NCBI GenBank assembly: GCA_944472135.2
Contig: OX235263.1
Location: 29,627,379 to 29,691,378 of the forward strand
Source of the DNA: Trichobilharzia regenti
Lineage: Eukaryota; Platyhelminthes; Trematoda; Strigeidida; Schistosomatidae
Direction of reading: 5' to 3'
DNA length: 64,000 bases
Under the pieces are notes generated by a model. It saw only the letters and a program-made list of their open reading frames with translations. It was not told the DNA's origin and did not search any database. The translations under genes and the position numbers were made by a program. Of this stretch, positions 44,344 to 55,052 are shown in pieces (positions within the stretch are counted from its first letter, which is position 1; each line of letters begins with the position of its first letter).

Positions 44344-45597
44344 ATTGTGACAAGTATCAGATGATAAGAGAGACTGGAGATGCATAATTTTGTTAGGAGG
44401 TGAATGGCAGTTTGAACTGACAATAATAGGAATAGTTTGTGCGATATAAAGGTGTCTGTTTAAGTGCACGTTGACAACCACCGTGATTTTTCTCTTAGTT
44501 TTATTAGATGAATGAAAGGCACATTATTTGAAACGTTTAATGAATGCATTACTGTATTTTATACGATTTGTGATCATATTTTGTTAAAATTAGGAATGAA
44601 AACATGATTATTAGATGCAATATGTAGATGCATGGAAAGGTAGCCTAGGTGTCAAAGAGGCCGCCAGCATGGTCTAAAACCATACTCTCCGACCCCCGAA
44701 CACCCCCTTGATTCCCAACTCTCTCCTTGCATCTCATCAGGTAGAACCAGAAATCAGTACAAATAATATATGCTCGTACAACCAAGTATAGGAACTCAAC
44801 GATACCATATTTGGCCCGTGATCTAAGTGACAGAGACGAGACAATGTTAAGCGCGAAACCTATGACTTGCTTTGTTGTTAATAACTAATATTTTGGCCCT
44901 TGTTATTTCTCCCTTATACTCTCTTATTTGCACTCTATAGTGAACAACCTTCTTAAACATACTTAGCTACCTAAAATTATTATCATTGGCTTACTTTTTT
45001 ATTCTTTATTCTATTACTTCTTTTGTGTGTCTACTGGTCCCGACTATATTAGCCCAATGAGTATTACAAAATTTTGATTGTTTTTTTGTTCAACAGTATT
45101 AACTGACAATCTTGGTTGTGGTTTATGTATTATGGGCGATTACTCACACTACCACTACAAACACCGCATTAGTGCTGACAATTAAAAAAACCTGAAATGT
45201 TTATTTCATGATTGTTTAGTGTAGTTCAATCAAATTAACTGATCATCTTGGCTATGAACATTCTTAAAAACATTTCATAACTTCTTGTATGATTATAGCT
45301 GTTACTGTGCACCACGCATACACATATCATAGCTTCCACTACCAAATACTGAAATATTATTTATTATTGTTGTTCATTTTCCTTTCTACCTGGTATTTTT
45401 ATTTTCATTTTTTTGTTATTTTTGCGGTTTCTTTTGTTTTTTTTTGTTGTTGTTGTTTTTATATTTATTTTTTGTAATACTCCTTTTAAATGTGCAATGA
45501 AATTAGATGCAATACTGTAGATATGTGCTGAAAATTCCACACTGTACCACTAGTACTGTTTCTGGAATAAAGCAAATTATTATTATTATTATTATAT
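44344..45597 (+). pseudogene. CR1-like LINE, second copy of the duplicated block
   Basis: 44344-44500 is the start of the endonuclease region on the minus strand (as 41274-41490); about 44650-45597 is the 3' end and UTR on the plus strand (as 41590-42594) with several indels relative to the first copy, for example near 44815-44850 and 45065-45135. Confidence 0.75.
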
Positions 45598-45954
45598 AGA
45601 GATATGCTGCTGAAGCCCCATATTCTTTTTGGAACCTGAGAAAATACATCAGATTCATCTTTGGCTTATTAACTTTCTCCTTCAGTGCCACCGATAACGA
45701 TCATCATCAAACACCTAATAAAATCTCTACTCATGATTTATACATTTGTATTTATGAATATTAAGGGATAATTTATCAGACAGAAGTCATTTCCTCTCAT
45801 ATATTGATCTTTATTACTAATCTGTGAAATTGTGAAATTACGCCCACTAGGACAATTGACTTATCAAATAACTGTGATGAATTACAAACGATGGATAGTA
45901 TCGGTCTTAAACCGGGCAGTATTCCCAGTGCTGTGGTTCAGTAATAACTATAAT

Positions 45955-47351
45955 AATAATAATAGTTTTGAAATTAGAGAAAAGATTTGAAACTCAGGTG
46001 GATGATTTTCAATAGAAACTATGCAACAATTACTCTATAGTGATGAAAACATAAAAACGCAATGTTCAACTTGGATAGAACTCATAAAATTATGCCTTAC
46101 AACATACTTCCAATTCAATACTCAAATATATGAGCAAATAAAGGGAACACCAATGGGATCGTCCATTTCAGGATTAATAGCTGAAGCCGTTATGCAAAGA
46201 TTAGAATTAATAGCTCTACCTATAATTAAACCGAAAATCTGGGTACGTTACATTGATGATACAATTGTAATAATTAAGAGAAATGATTTAGAATAAACCC
46301 ATAAATTAATAAACAACATACTTGAAGACATCAAGTTCACAAGAGAAGAAGAATTAGATAACAAAATCCCATTTTTAGATGTCTTAATCAGGAGAACCAA
46401 CACAGGAAATTTAGAAACACAAGGATATAGAAGATCAACGCACAAAGATCAAATGTTCAACTATACTAGCGATAATCCAATTACTCACAAAAAAACTGTG
46501 TGCAGACATTGTTTAGAAGAGTTCAAATACATTGTAGCACATCAGAGTTGAAAAGAATGGAAGAAAAATACTTACAAACGGTCTTCAAGAAGAATGGTTA
46601 TCCAAAATATTTCATCAAAAAGTGTTAAGAGTCGAATCAAAGCACCAACAAAGAAACATCACCAAAGACCAAAAAGAAATTCATCCTAACATACATCAGA
46701 AATATCTCTGAAATAACGGCTAGAATAATGAAACCGTTTGATATAGATGTAGCATACAAACCAACCGAATCGCCTAATTTGGTCTTATGCAAACCAAAAG
46801 ATCCAACAGAAAAAGGAGATAAAATTAACACCATTTACAAAATAAATTGTATGAACTGTGACAAACATTACATCGGCCAAAGTGAGCGTCCCCTTCGAAT
46901 AAGAATCCAGGAACACAAATCAGCCGTGAAAAGACATGATATAAATTCTTTAGTATCAATGCATACAGACAATTATGGACATCAATTTGATTGGGATAAT
47001 GTCAAAATCTTAGACAGAGGAAACACCAAATGTGCTAGGGAATTCCTAAAAGCCTGGTACTCAAAAGAAAATGCAATTAACAAACACGTTAATATTAACG
47101 AAATATACCAACTAATAAAAAGTAAATCATGTGACCAGAAAGTTTAAAATCCCGATCAATAGAAAACGGTCAATACGTATGTAAAGTTGGTTACCGGGAG
47201 ACTCAATTATATCACTCGTGAAGAAAAATTTAAATCATTTCATTTTATGCTAAATCCTGCGCTGAAGATGTCGTCCAGAAAGACGATGAAAGCTCTGCAA
47301 CTAAACCAACCAGCGCAGAGAACACTTTTAATTGCAAATAATAATAGTTTT
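45955..47351 (+). mobile_element. Penelope-like element family 1, truncated insertion with target duplication (second copy)
   Basis: Bounded by AATAATAATAGTTTT at 45955-45969 and 47337-47351. After an inverted 5' snippet (45970-46009) the RT end, linker and GIY-YIG match the intact PLE, with the same nonsense codon (46294) and frame breaks as the first copy. Unlike that copy it runs on through the 3' UTR into the start of a second unit (47184-47336), including a hammerhead. Confidence 0.85.
47258..47299 (+). ncRNA. Hammerhead ribozyme motif of PLE family 1
   Basis: Stem I TGCG (47258-47261) with TGCA (47296-47299, including a G-U pair); core CTGAAGA (47262-47268); stem II TCGTC/GACGA; GAAA (47288-47291); minimal stem III AGCT; predicted cleavage after C47295. 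The G-U pair keeps pairing relative to the intact copies. Confidence 0.65.
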
Positions 47352-48020
47352 ATTCTGAAAATGCGTTTATACACACAACAGGATTTTCAGCAAGATATTT
47401 ACTCACTGTGCAGAATCTTCAAGCAATTAAATGACCAATAATATAACACTCGAAGCACTATAGTTCTATATGAAGCATGTTGTAATTCTCCACAACGTTT
47501 TTTTCATAATTCCCCTCAGAAAATTCGTAACACTAGGTTTGAAGACAATTTGAGGATAGAGTGCAATTCGTGGACTTAAAAGGGTTGATTGAAACAATGT
47601 GAAATGAAATAAACAAAACGCATTTAGATGGATAGAAAGTTCAGGTAGCTCAGTGATTCAGGAAGGCTGCAGATTCGAATACGACTTCGTCACAGTGAGA
47701 GAGAGAGATAATAATGTGATTACGTAGAGATATATTACTCCAAAACAAGCATATCAGATTCACAAAATGTATGTCGCATTTCTTACAATCTTGAAATTTT
47801 AAGTGACTCAATGATACATACTTTGTTGGTGTGATACGGACAATGTGTTCTGACGGAACATCACTCTCACATATTCTCACAGTTCAATATTCCATTAGCA
47901 ACAGAATAATATATGTATTTCAACATTCTATTTCATGTCGTTTAATGTAAGCCGAAATTACACGGTCAATGATTGATTAAAGTCACCGAAAATACCCATT
48001 GAGTCATGAGGAAAATAAAA
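47352..48020. other. Non-coding, nothing recognised
   Basis: AT-rich; no supported ORF. A GAGAGAGAGA run at 47698-47707. Confidence 0.45.
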
Positions 48021-48096
48021 GACAAATTCAGCGAAGAAAATTTTCCTTATCGACAAAATCATCTTCAGAGGCTGTAGAGTCGTATTTATACTTAAG
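48021..48096 (-). ncRNA. Hammerhead-like motif of PLE family 2, best-preserved core
   Basis: Minus strand: TATAAATACGAC, CTACAGCCT, core CTGAAGA (intact CUGANGA), TGATTTTGTCGATAA, GGAAAATTTTCTTC and GCTG, which can pair with CAGC. Stem II is weak. Confidence 0.5.
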
Positions 48097-48152
48097 AAAA
48101 ATGTATAGTGGTCTATTATTGAGTAATAGGGGGTGACATAATTGATATAATT

Positions 48153-48394
48153 GCGTCGGTGGCACAGGGGTTAGGACGCTCGTCGACCATGCACATGGTC
48201 CGGGGTTCGATCCCCGGCCGATGCACTCCTGTACCTTGCTAAGCCAGAAATAATGCTGGTAAAGAGGAAAGGTTGGGCATGAGGCTAGCAACTCCATCCT
48301 GTAAAAATTAAACACTGCTAAAGAAACTTCAATCCACTAGCTTGAGGCTCTATGTTCCACTGGGAACGTGAAGGAAAAAATTATTAAATTATTA
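48153..48394 (+). mobile_element. SINE family B with target-site duplication
   Basis: Head GCGTCGGTGGCACAGGGGTT, B box GGGGTTCGATCCCC, body AGAGGAAAGGTTGGGCATGA, tail CTATGTTCCACTGGGAACGT then an A/T-rich end. Flanked by ATTGATATAATT (48141-48152) and ATCGATATAATT (48395-48406). Confidence 0.8.
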
Positions 48395-49180
48395 ATCGAT
48401 ATAATTACTCAGAATTGGCTTTAGAAGTTGTAAATCATGTGGTACTCAACGTTACAAAGATGGAAATTTGATAAGGTCGAAATTGCTATTGAATGAGAAT
48501 AAAGGTATTTGAGTGTCAATTTAACAAGTGTGAAGAGGGTGTGAAGTGTACAGAAGGAGCATATGAGAGTGATAATAGTGAATTAATTATTAAGGCAAAC
48601 TAACAGTAAAATTAAAAATTAAAAAAGTAAAGAAAAATCATATTTTTTACAGGGAACGACTAGTGAAGAGGTTAAGAACAAGGTAGAATAAGAGACTGGA
48701 CAACCTTTTTCTGTATACAGAGTTCAGGGTTGTATTGATGAATTGCCAGCGCCTCCGCCATACACAAAAGCCGAAACCTGACGCCCTTTGTACCATTTGA
48801 CTTCACTTTGTAGATGATGTTGAAAGACGACTGTGGTGTAGCTACGTGACCTGAGTTCACCAAATGCTCGAAAATTGAGCTAGTAATTGTCTTGCATTGT
48901 CTCTTTGCTAACCATGCCGGATAATGTTCAGAGATGCGTTTGGAAAGCGTGTGCTTTGTGCGGGTGGCCAATATAACTAGCTCCACACGAGCAGGCAAAT
49001 TTATAAATACACATTGAGGTGGCCCAAAGCGGCAGCTTATCCTTCACACATCCATTGATCATTTCTCGGCCGTAGAAATTGATATGTATCTCAGCTATAA
49101 AGAAGGCTTTCCTCAGTGATCTGCATAAGCGATTCTTCAGAATCTCAGCTGCGGTATCACCTTTAAATTGATTAAAGAAT

Positions 49181-49754
49181 ATAAAACTGTATAGATTTAA
49201 AAAGCGGTTTGATCACTTGAAAATATACCCTGGTTTCCGTGTCTTGCCTTCTTCTATTATAATACTACTAATGATGTCCGTTTTCTAAAATCATAGTTCA
49301 GAAATAAAACTGAGGCAATTATGTTTCCTCCACATTTTTATATGAACTATCCGTCGTCGTTTAATTCAAAATAGAAATATAAATGTTGCTGAATAACAAC
49401 ATTGTCACACTTATTTCGCTGCTTACAAGCCTTTCCTAACTATATAAACATATGAACAAGTATTTCCATGATAATTATAGACTTATAACACTGATGTTTT
49501 TTGATAAAAATTATCCCCATCAGTTCAGCTTATTATACACCTGTCTTTAGCATATTTTGAATAAATAATACATTAATATATCAATGATTGTACATTCTTC
49601 TGTCATCTTTTGTTTAGAAAAATTGGCCATATTGATTTACAATTGTCTGAAAAGTAACTGCTGATGTACATTGATATAACTGTATTCATGAGTTTTGTCT
49701 TTATTTTTGTAATTCGTTTTAAAACATAAATCTCCATTTATTTAATTCAATTTT
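49181..49754. other. Non-coding, nothing recognised
   Basis: AT-rich, no supported feature. Confidence 0.45.
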
Positions 49755-49915
49755 AGGTTTTCCGGCCGATTGATTGGACTAAATTGCTCGGCTTCAGGTT
49801 GACATGTCTGTTGGCTTCTTGTGCAGATGCTTCGACGATTTCTGGACATGTAATTAGATGTTAACTGGTGGATGGTAAGACCGAGAACTTCGGTCCAGTC
49901 AATCGACGGAAAAAT
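49755..49915. repeat. Inverted repeat next to SINE family C
   Basis: Left arm TTTCCGGCCGATTGATTGGA (from 49757) and right arm, whose reverse complement reads CCGTCGATTGACTGGACCGA, with about 80 bp between the inner edges. The left arm also matches the start of the family C element at 13480. Confidence 0.55.
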
Positions 49916-49959
49916 CTAAAATAGAACTAAATAATTAATATGACCGGTTGCAAAAGAGG

Positions 49960-50160
49960 TGGCTGTCGTGGCCCAAGTGATCTAGTGGATGATGCTTTGG
50001 CGTTCACACCTATAGGCACTGGATTCGAGCCCCGCTGGGAACATCATCACTCATTGCGAAATGCATGGAATTCCAGGTGACGAGTCCCAAATGGGACGAA
50101 ATGCGCCTTATCCTGGATTTACTGCTAGTCACCATCTACCAGTTAACCTATAAATCTTCA
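49960..50160 (+). mobile_element. SINE family C (Sm-alpha-like)
   Basis: Head GTGGCCCAAGTGATCTAGTG, B box GGATTCGAGCCCC, then GGGAACATCATCACTCATTG, a hammerhead segment with CCAG stem I, GTGACGA in place of CUGANGA, stem II GTCCC/GGGAC, GAAA, and the end CTGCTAGTCACCATCTACCA. Confidence 0.7.
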
Positions 50161-50539
50161 TTATTTTAAATTGCAGTAAATCATGCACAGTAGAATCTAA
50201 CATTAACAGAATAAAAAAAATAAGAAGGATTATAAAATGCTACGAGATTCATCAATCAAGTACACTCTAAAGTAAAGTGAATGACTTCGGGTTTATAGGT
50301 TAAAAATATGGCGCACACAGGCATATGAGAATGCTTCAAACCCAGTACTGTACGTGCTGTAATCAAAACCAAAATTTTGAAGACTTTCAACTGATTTCGC
50401 ATCTGAATATAAGTTAGAGTTTGAAGAAAAAGGAATACCTTTCAGTGTTTAGAATTCATAGTCTGAGTGTAATTCAAACTTTAAAAATTGAATTTATTCC
50501 TTTTAAAATTAAGATCAGTATCCCACTGTCCAAGTTTTA
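50161..50539. other. Non-coding, nothing recognised
   Basis: No supported feature. Confidence 0.45.
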
Positions 50540-52136
50540 GCCATCCGACCCATAGCTGCTACTTTGACGTGGTGGTCGGGCTTGCACGTAATCACAGATA
50601 ATCACAGATGGATCAGCTTGGCTAATATAGTATCTAAAGTCCTAGGCTAAATAATCATGCGTAGACTAAGTGGTGCTCGGGAGGCACAAACACGAAAGAG
50701 CCAGGCAGGCTTTAAACCAGGAAGAGTGTGTATTGATCATACCTTCACCCATCCTTCGACAGATTCTAGAACATAGGCAACAATCATTATATTTCTTGAC
50801 TTAAAGGCGGAATTCGATTCTGTCGACCGAGAAGTCCTCTGGAGATGCTTGGCTGTAAAGGGAATCCCGAGAAAATATATTGCACTGATTAAGGAACTCT
50901 ACTCGTACTCATACAGCCAGCCAGGTGAGGGCTTACGGCGAGCTGTCATCTGAACTGGTGACGACCAGTGGTGTCCGTCAAGGATGCCCATTATCTCCTT
51001 TTCTATTCAACTTCATAGATGTACTGATAGACTTAACCCTAAGTGACTTCAGCGACTCAGGGATTGACTTGCTACCAGGGAATAATCTCGTTGACTTGGA
51101 ATATGCAGACGATATAGTCCTTCTAGGCGAGGACACTGACGAAATACAGAGTCTTCTAAACACCTTGAGCTGCAATCTACGAATTTTTGACATGCGATTC
51201 GCTCCCGCCAAATGCAAGATGATGTTAAAGGACTGGACTACACTGACTCCTAGCTTAGAAATAGGGAGTGAAGTGGTAGAGCACGTTGGCCGCTTCACTT
51301 ATTTGAGAAGTGCCATTAGCCCCAACGGGTTGATCTCTGACGAAATCTCATCACGGATACAGAGGGCTAGCTTCGAATATGCCAGTTTACGCCGACTCTG
51401 GCGTAGACGAGATGTTCGACTATCGACCAAAGGGTGGGTGTACTGCTCAGCAGCCCGCTTTGTCCTCTTTTATGGATGTGTGACCTGGCCATTGAAAGTT
51501 GAAGACATGAAACGATTAGCCGTCTTTGATCATAGATGCCTGCGTTCGACCTCCCGTGTGGGTTAGGTGTTATAATAATGTGAGCAGTATGGAGGTTAGA
51601 CTTCGGTCGAGTGCTAGGTAAGGAGGGGAAATCAATCGACGAGGCTGTAAAATTACATCGACTGGGATGGTTAGGACATGTGATACGTATGCTTAGTCAT
51701 CGCCTTCCTCGACGAGCAATGTTAGCGGATACTGGGTCAGGCTGGAAAAAAGCTAGCAGCGGTCTAACCAAAACATGGCACCAGTCAATCAAATCTACGA
51801 CAGTTAGTCTAAGCCATGTGGGAAGGTGTAGACTTCGTGGTTGTGGTCCTCGGGACGGTAAAAACCAATGGTCGGAAACAATTGGTGACATGGCTCAAAA
51901 TCGTTCTCAATGGCTGGTGTAGATGCATCCACTCCTTGTTACTTGTGATTACCAATGAAACTATATTGTTCTCCGTTATTACTATTCCTTGTCTCACACC
52001 TCTGTTTATTGTCTCTATTATGCATTCCTTCTATTTTCTCCTCTTGGTTTGTGTACTAAAAAGAGGGAGAGTGGCGACTTGAACTGCTACACATCGGTGC
52101 GAAGTTCTATGTCGAAAACAGACAGACAGACAGAAG
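50540..52136 (+). pseudogene. APE-type LINE (family B of this window), RT and C-terminal region
   Basis: Reads SQAGFKPGRVCIDHTFT and EFDSVDREVLWRCL (RT start, with frame changes), then an open part 50925-51566 with TSGVRQGCPLSPFLFNF (RT motif) and LEYADDIVLLGED (catalytic YADD, about 51100), VGRFTYLRSAISPNGL, and VFDHRCLRSTSR. After a frame change near 51570: LHRLGWLGHVIRM, GSGWKKASSGL, MAQNRSQW at the C-terminus. The 3' tail ends with repeated GACA (52120-52132). It is clearly different from the RTE copies and probably the same family as 62687-64000. Confidence 0.75.
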
Positions 52137-53390
52137 TATTAGCCATCTACTGAACTTTCACTGGAACATGTTATACAAAAAATATTGTCCACCGCCTAAT
52201 TGGCCTCACTATAAAAAGCTGATTCGTTCGGAAACATAATTTAGCTCAAGTTAAATTTACGCTACTTTTTGAATCTTTGAACAATAGAGACCAAACTACA
52301 CTTTTATTAATCTTCACAAAAAATTCAAAGAATCCTACTCCAAAATTATAAGTATCCAGACTGTAGAAGTTATTGATTTCCTGGAATAATTAGAGCAGCT
52401 GGTCAGAATAAATTATCATAAATTACTTAAAACAATCACAATGTGTTTAGAACAATAAAACAATTTTACATTAGTCATTCAAAATATGTGATGACTGATT
52501 ACATTCTTCTACCGGTACAAATGTCAACTGACAAGTGACCTTCAAGGGAGTTTAATTCAGTTGATATAATTTCTGACTATATATATATTTCAATGAATAA
52601 TAAAATCTAAGTAATCGTGCTGAAGAAGCTGTGGCTTATTCAGTGGAACGTTCAGAAACGTCGTGTTTTGATTTTTTTCTGAAACACTCTGGGGTTATTT
52701 TAAGTAATTTATAACTGCTCCAAAATATTGCACCAATACGTCAAAACATCCATTTGTAGGATTAAGTTACTTTTAGCAAAATAACCTCTCATACAGTTGA
52801 ATTTAAACCAAGCGTAATTTTATCCCTCTACCAACTATCTAAAGAATAATGCCTGTGGCCAAACTAAGAGAAGAGTAAATGACGATCACCTGGTACCTGC
52901 AACCACACACACATTGTTATCCTCAATAGCACTGCTTTAAATTTTATTCTAGAGAATTTATGAGTATATACGCTTATTTGATTGTAACATCACAACACAG
53001 TATTACAGAGAGGTTGGGCTAAACAGACTGTTTCATGCGGTTAAAGTATCCTATGTTTACTTCACATGAACGTGAACTGAAGTAAACTGTCATTCTTCAT
53101 AATTGTAACTACATAAACCCAGGTATTTTTGACATGAACTCAGAAAGCCAGTCGATGCATTCTTCAGTGTAGCTTCTCAGACTACTGTGAGTAACTCACA
53201 GTCCAAAACTATATTCTAACAATATAGAAAGACGTTTCTACTTAATAGATTCTGTCGTATTACATAACTTCTAACAAAAATACAAAGCTATCTCAACAGT
53301 GGCATCTGCCAGCTATACAGTCTAAAAGTTTCTTAGGTACGAAATACGTACTGTACAACAAAATTAATTGAACAAACATATTTTTTTAAT
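52137..53390. other. Non-coding, nothing recognised
   Basis: 1.25 kb of AT-rich DNA without supported ORFs or repeats. Confidence 0.45.
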
Positions 53391-53551
53391 GGTATACGGG
53401 CTCACTTTTTAACCAGAAGGTCTTAGCTTCGAACCCCGGTGGGTGCATACTGTTGAAGAGTCCCAAACTAGGACGGAACAGCTGTCCAGTACTCTCTGCA
53501 GGTTTTTCAATGGTTCTCTAACAAATGTCAGCTCATGATGAAATCCTGCAA
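53391..53551 (+). mobile_element. SINE family A, 3' part
   Basis: CTTCGAACCCCGGTGGGTGC (B box), then a hammerhead segment with two core changes (TTGAAGA for CUGANGA, GGAA for GAAA) but intact stem II GTCC/GGAC, and the end GTCAGCTCATGATGAAATCC. Confidence 0.7.
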
Positions 53552-53975
53552 GTTTTATTCACCTAAGAAGCGCTTAAAATATTTCCAACAAGGTAAGATC
53601 AAAACCCTGACTACAAGAATCAAACGAAACAGTACCCGATTCCGGCAGAAAACTCAAGTTCAGGCAGTCATTCCAGAAAGTGGCGTTGAATCCACTGTAA
53701 TACTGGAATCTACAGTGCTTCTTTCAGAGTCGCATACCTCTTTCGCAAATGTACCATTATGACTGATATAAATATAAATCATGAAAAATGAAAATATATT
53801 TCACATTTGACGTTTGGTTTTTCTAACATGGGTTTACTATGATGCACTGGCTTCATTTTCCAACATTAAATGTATACTCGTTATAATCTCGTACCTTTGG
53901 TTAATTATCTACTCATGTTTACGCAATTTTCTCAGCTTACTTCGTAAAAGTTATTGGCTTGTTATAAAACAGGCT
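53552..53975. other. Non-coding, nothing recognised
   Basis: Short ORF at 53535-53762 has no recognisable motif. Confidence 0.4.
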
Positions 53976-54224
53976 GCTAGCCGATTGGTTGGCACTAATC
54001 TACGTTAAGGTCTAGGTCACTAATATGGGCCGTGAACAAGGCTGAGTCAACAACCAATCACAGCGAAGTTAACGTGGCAAAATATGATTCGCAGATAGAG
54101 AACTCTGTTTGTCAAGGAATCCCGAAACAACCAATCAGAAGCCTGCGTTTGTCTACCTAAACAACCAATCAGATGACTGCGCTTGTCTATAATAATGTTG
54201 TCTGAAATATGTATAAATACGTGT
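53976..54224 (+). promoter_or_regulatory. Promoter-like region: CCAAT boxes and TATA box
   Basis: CCAATC occurs inverted near 53983 (GATTGG) and direct at 54054, 54131 and 54165. The last two lie in a repeated unit of about 34 bp (AACAACCAATCAGA, then CTGCG.TTGTCTA). A TATAAATAC box follows at 54212-54220, about 30 bp before the PLE array starts. It resembles an RNA polymerase II promoter; whether it drives the PLE is inference. Confidence 0.4.
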
Positions 54225-54249
54225 TGATTTTCATAATAAAACGATCTTC

Positions 54250-55013
54250 TAATCAGGAGAACCAACACAGGAAATTTAGAAACACAAGTATACAGAAAGT
54301 CAACGCACACAGATCAAATACTAAACTATACTAGCAACAATCCAATTACTCACAAAAGAAACTGTGTGCAGACATTGTTTAGAAGAATTCAAACACATTG
54401 TAGCACACCAGAATTGAAAAGAATGGAAGAAAGATACTTACAAACGGTGTTCAAGAAGAATGGTTATCCAAAAAATTTCATCAAAAAGTGTTTAAAATCG
54501 AATGAAAGCACCAACAAAGAACCATCACCAAAGACCAAAAAGCAATTCATCCTACCATATATCAGAAACATCTCTGAAATAACGGCTAGAATAATGAAAC
54601 CGTTTGATATAGATGTAGCACACAAACCAGCTGAATCGCTTAATTCTATCTTATGCAAACCAAAAGATCCGATAGAAAAGGGAGATAAAATTAACACCAT
54701 TTACAAAATAAATTGTGTGAACTGTAACAAACATTACATCGGCCAAAGTGGGCGTCCCCTTCGAATAAGAATCCAGGAACACAAATCAGCCGTGAAAAGA
54801 CATGATATAAATTCTTTAGTATCAATACATTCAGACGACCATGGACATAAATTTGATTGGGATAATGTCAAAATCTTAAACAGAGGAAACACAAAATGTG
54901 CCAGAGAATTCCTAGAAGCCTGGTACTCAAATGAAAACGCAATTAATAAACACGTTAATATAGATGAAATATACCAACTAATAAGAAGTAAATCAGGTGA
55001 TCAGAAAGTTTAA
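54250..55013 (+). pseudogene. PLE family 1 protein, truncated C-terminal unit
   Basis: Codes for the last 254 or so residues of the 829-aa PLE protein: linker, then INTIYKINCVNCNKHYIGQS (GIY-YIG) and the conserved tail ending KSGDQKV. The RT domain is missing. Frame is open from the left edge of homology, apart from the lost start. Confidence 0.8.
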
Positions 55014-55052
55014 AATCCCAATCAATAGAAAACGGTCAATAAATATCTAAAG

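Larger units (their letters stand above)
41274..47183 (+). repeat. Direct duplication, 3,003-bp offset, around an assembly gap
   Basis: The blocks 41274-44180 and 44344-47183 contain the same CR1 and PLE1 sequence. From about 42189 and 45192 onward they look identical for about 2 kb; before that they differ by substitutions and indels. The first block ends at the N run. Either a real tandem duplication or two haplotypes laid end to end. Confidence 0.8.
48021..49180 (-). pseudogene. Penelope-like element family 2, GIY-YIG end with SINE insertion
   Basis: Minus strand from about 49170: FKGDTAAEILKNRLCRSLRK, then KDKLPLWATSMCIYKFACSC and GASYIGHPHK (YIG half kept), a frameshift near 48950, RISEHYPAWLAKRQCKT, FEHLVNSGHVATPQSSF and the ending CIQKKVVQSLILPCS at 48672. 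The 3' UTR contains a SINE B (48153-48394) and ends with a hammerhead-like motif. The RT core is missing. Confidence 0.75.

Noticed and set aside
44124..44481. ORFs spanning the N run
   Set aside because: They consist mainly of undefined residues and overlap antisense LINE sequence.
48153..48225. Possible true tRNA gene with good A and B boxes
   Set aside because: The same tRNA-like head recurs with a fixed body and tail and has target duplications, so it is the head of SINE family B.
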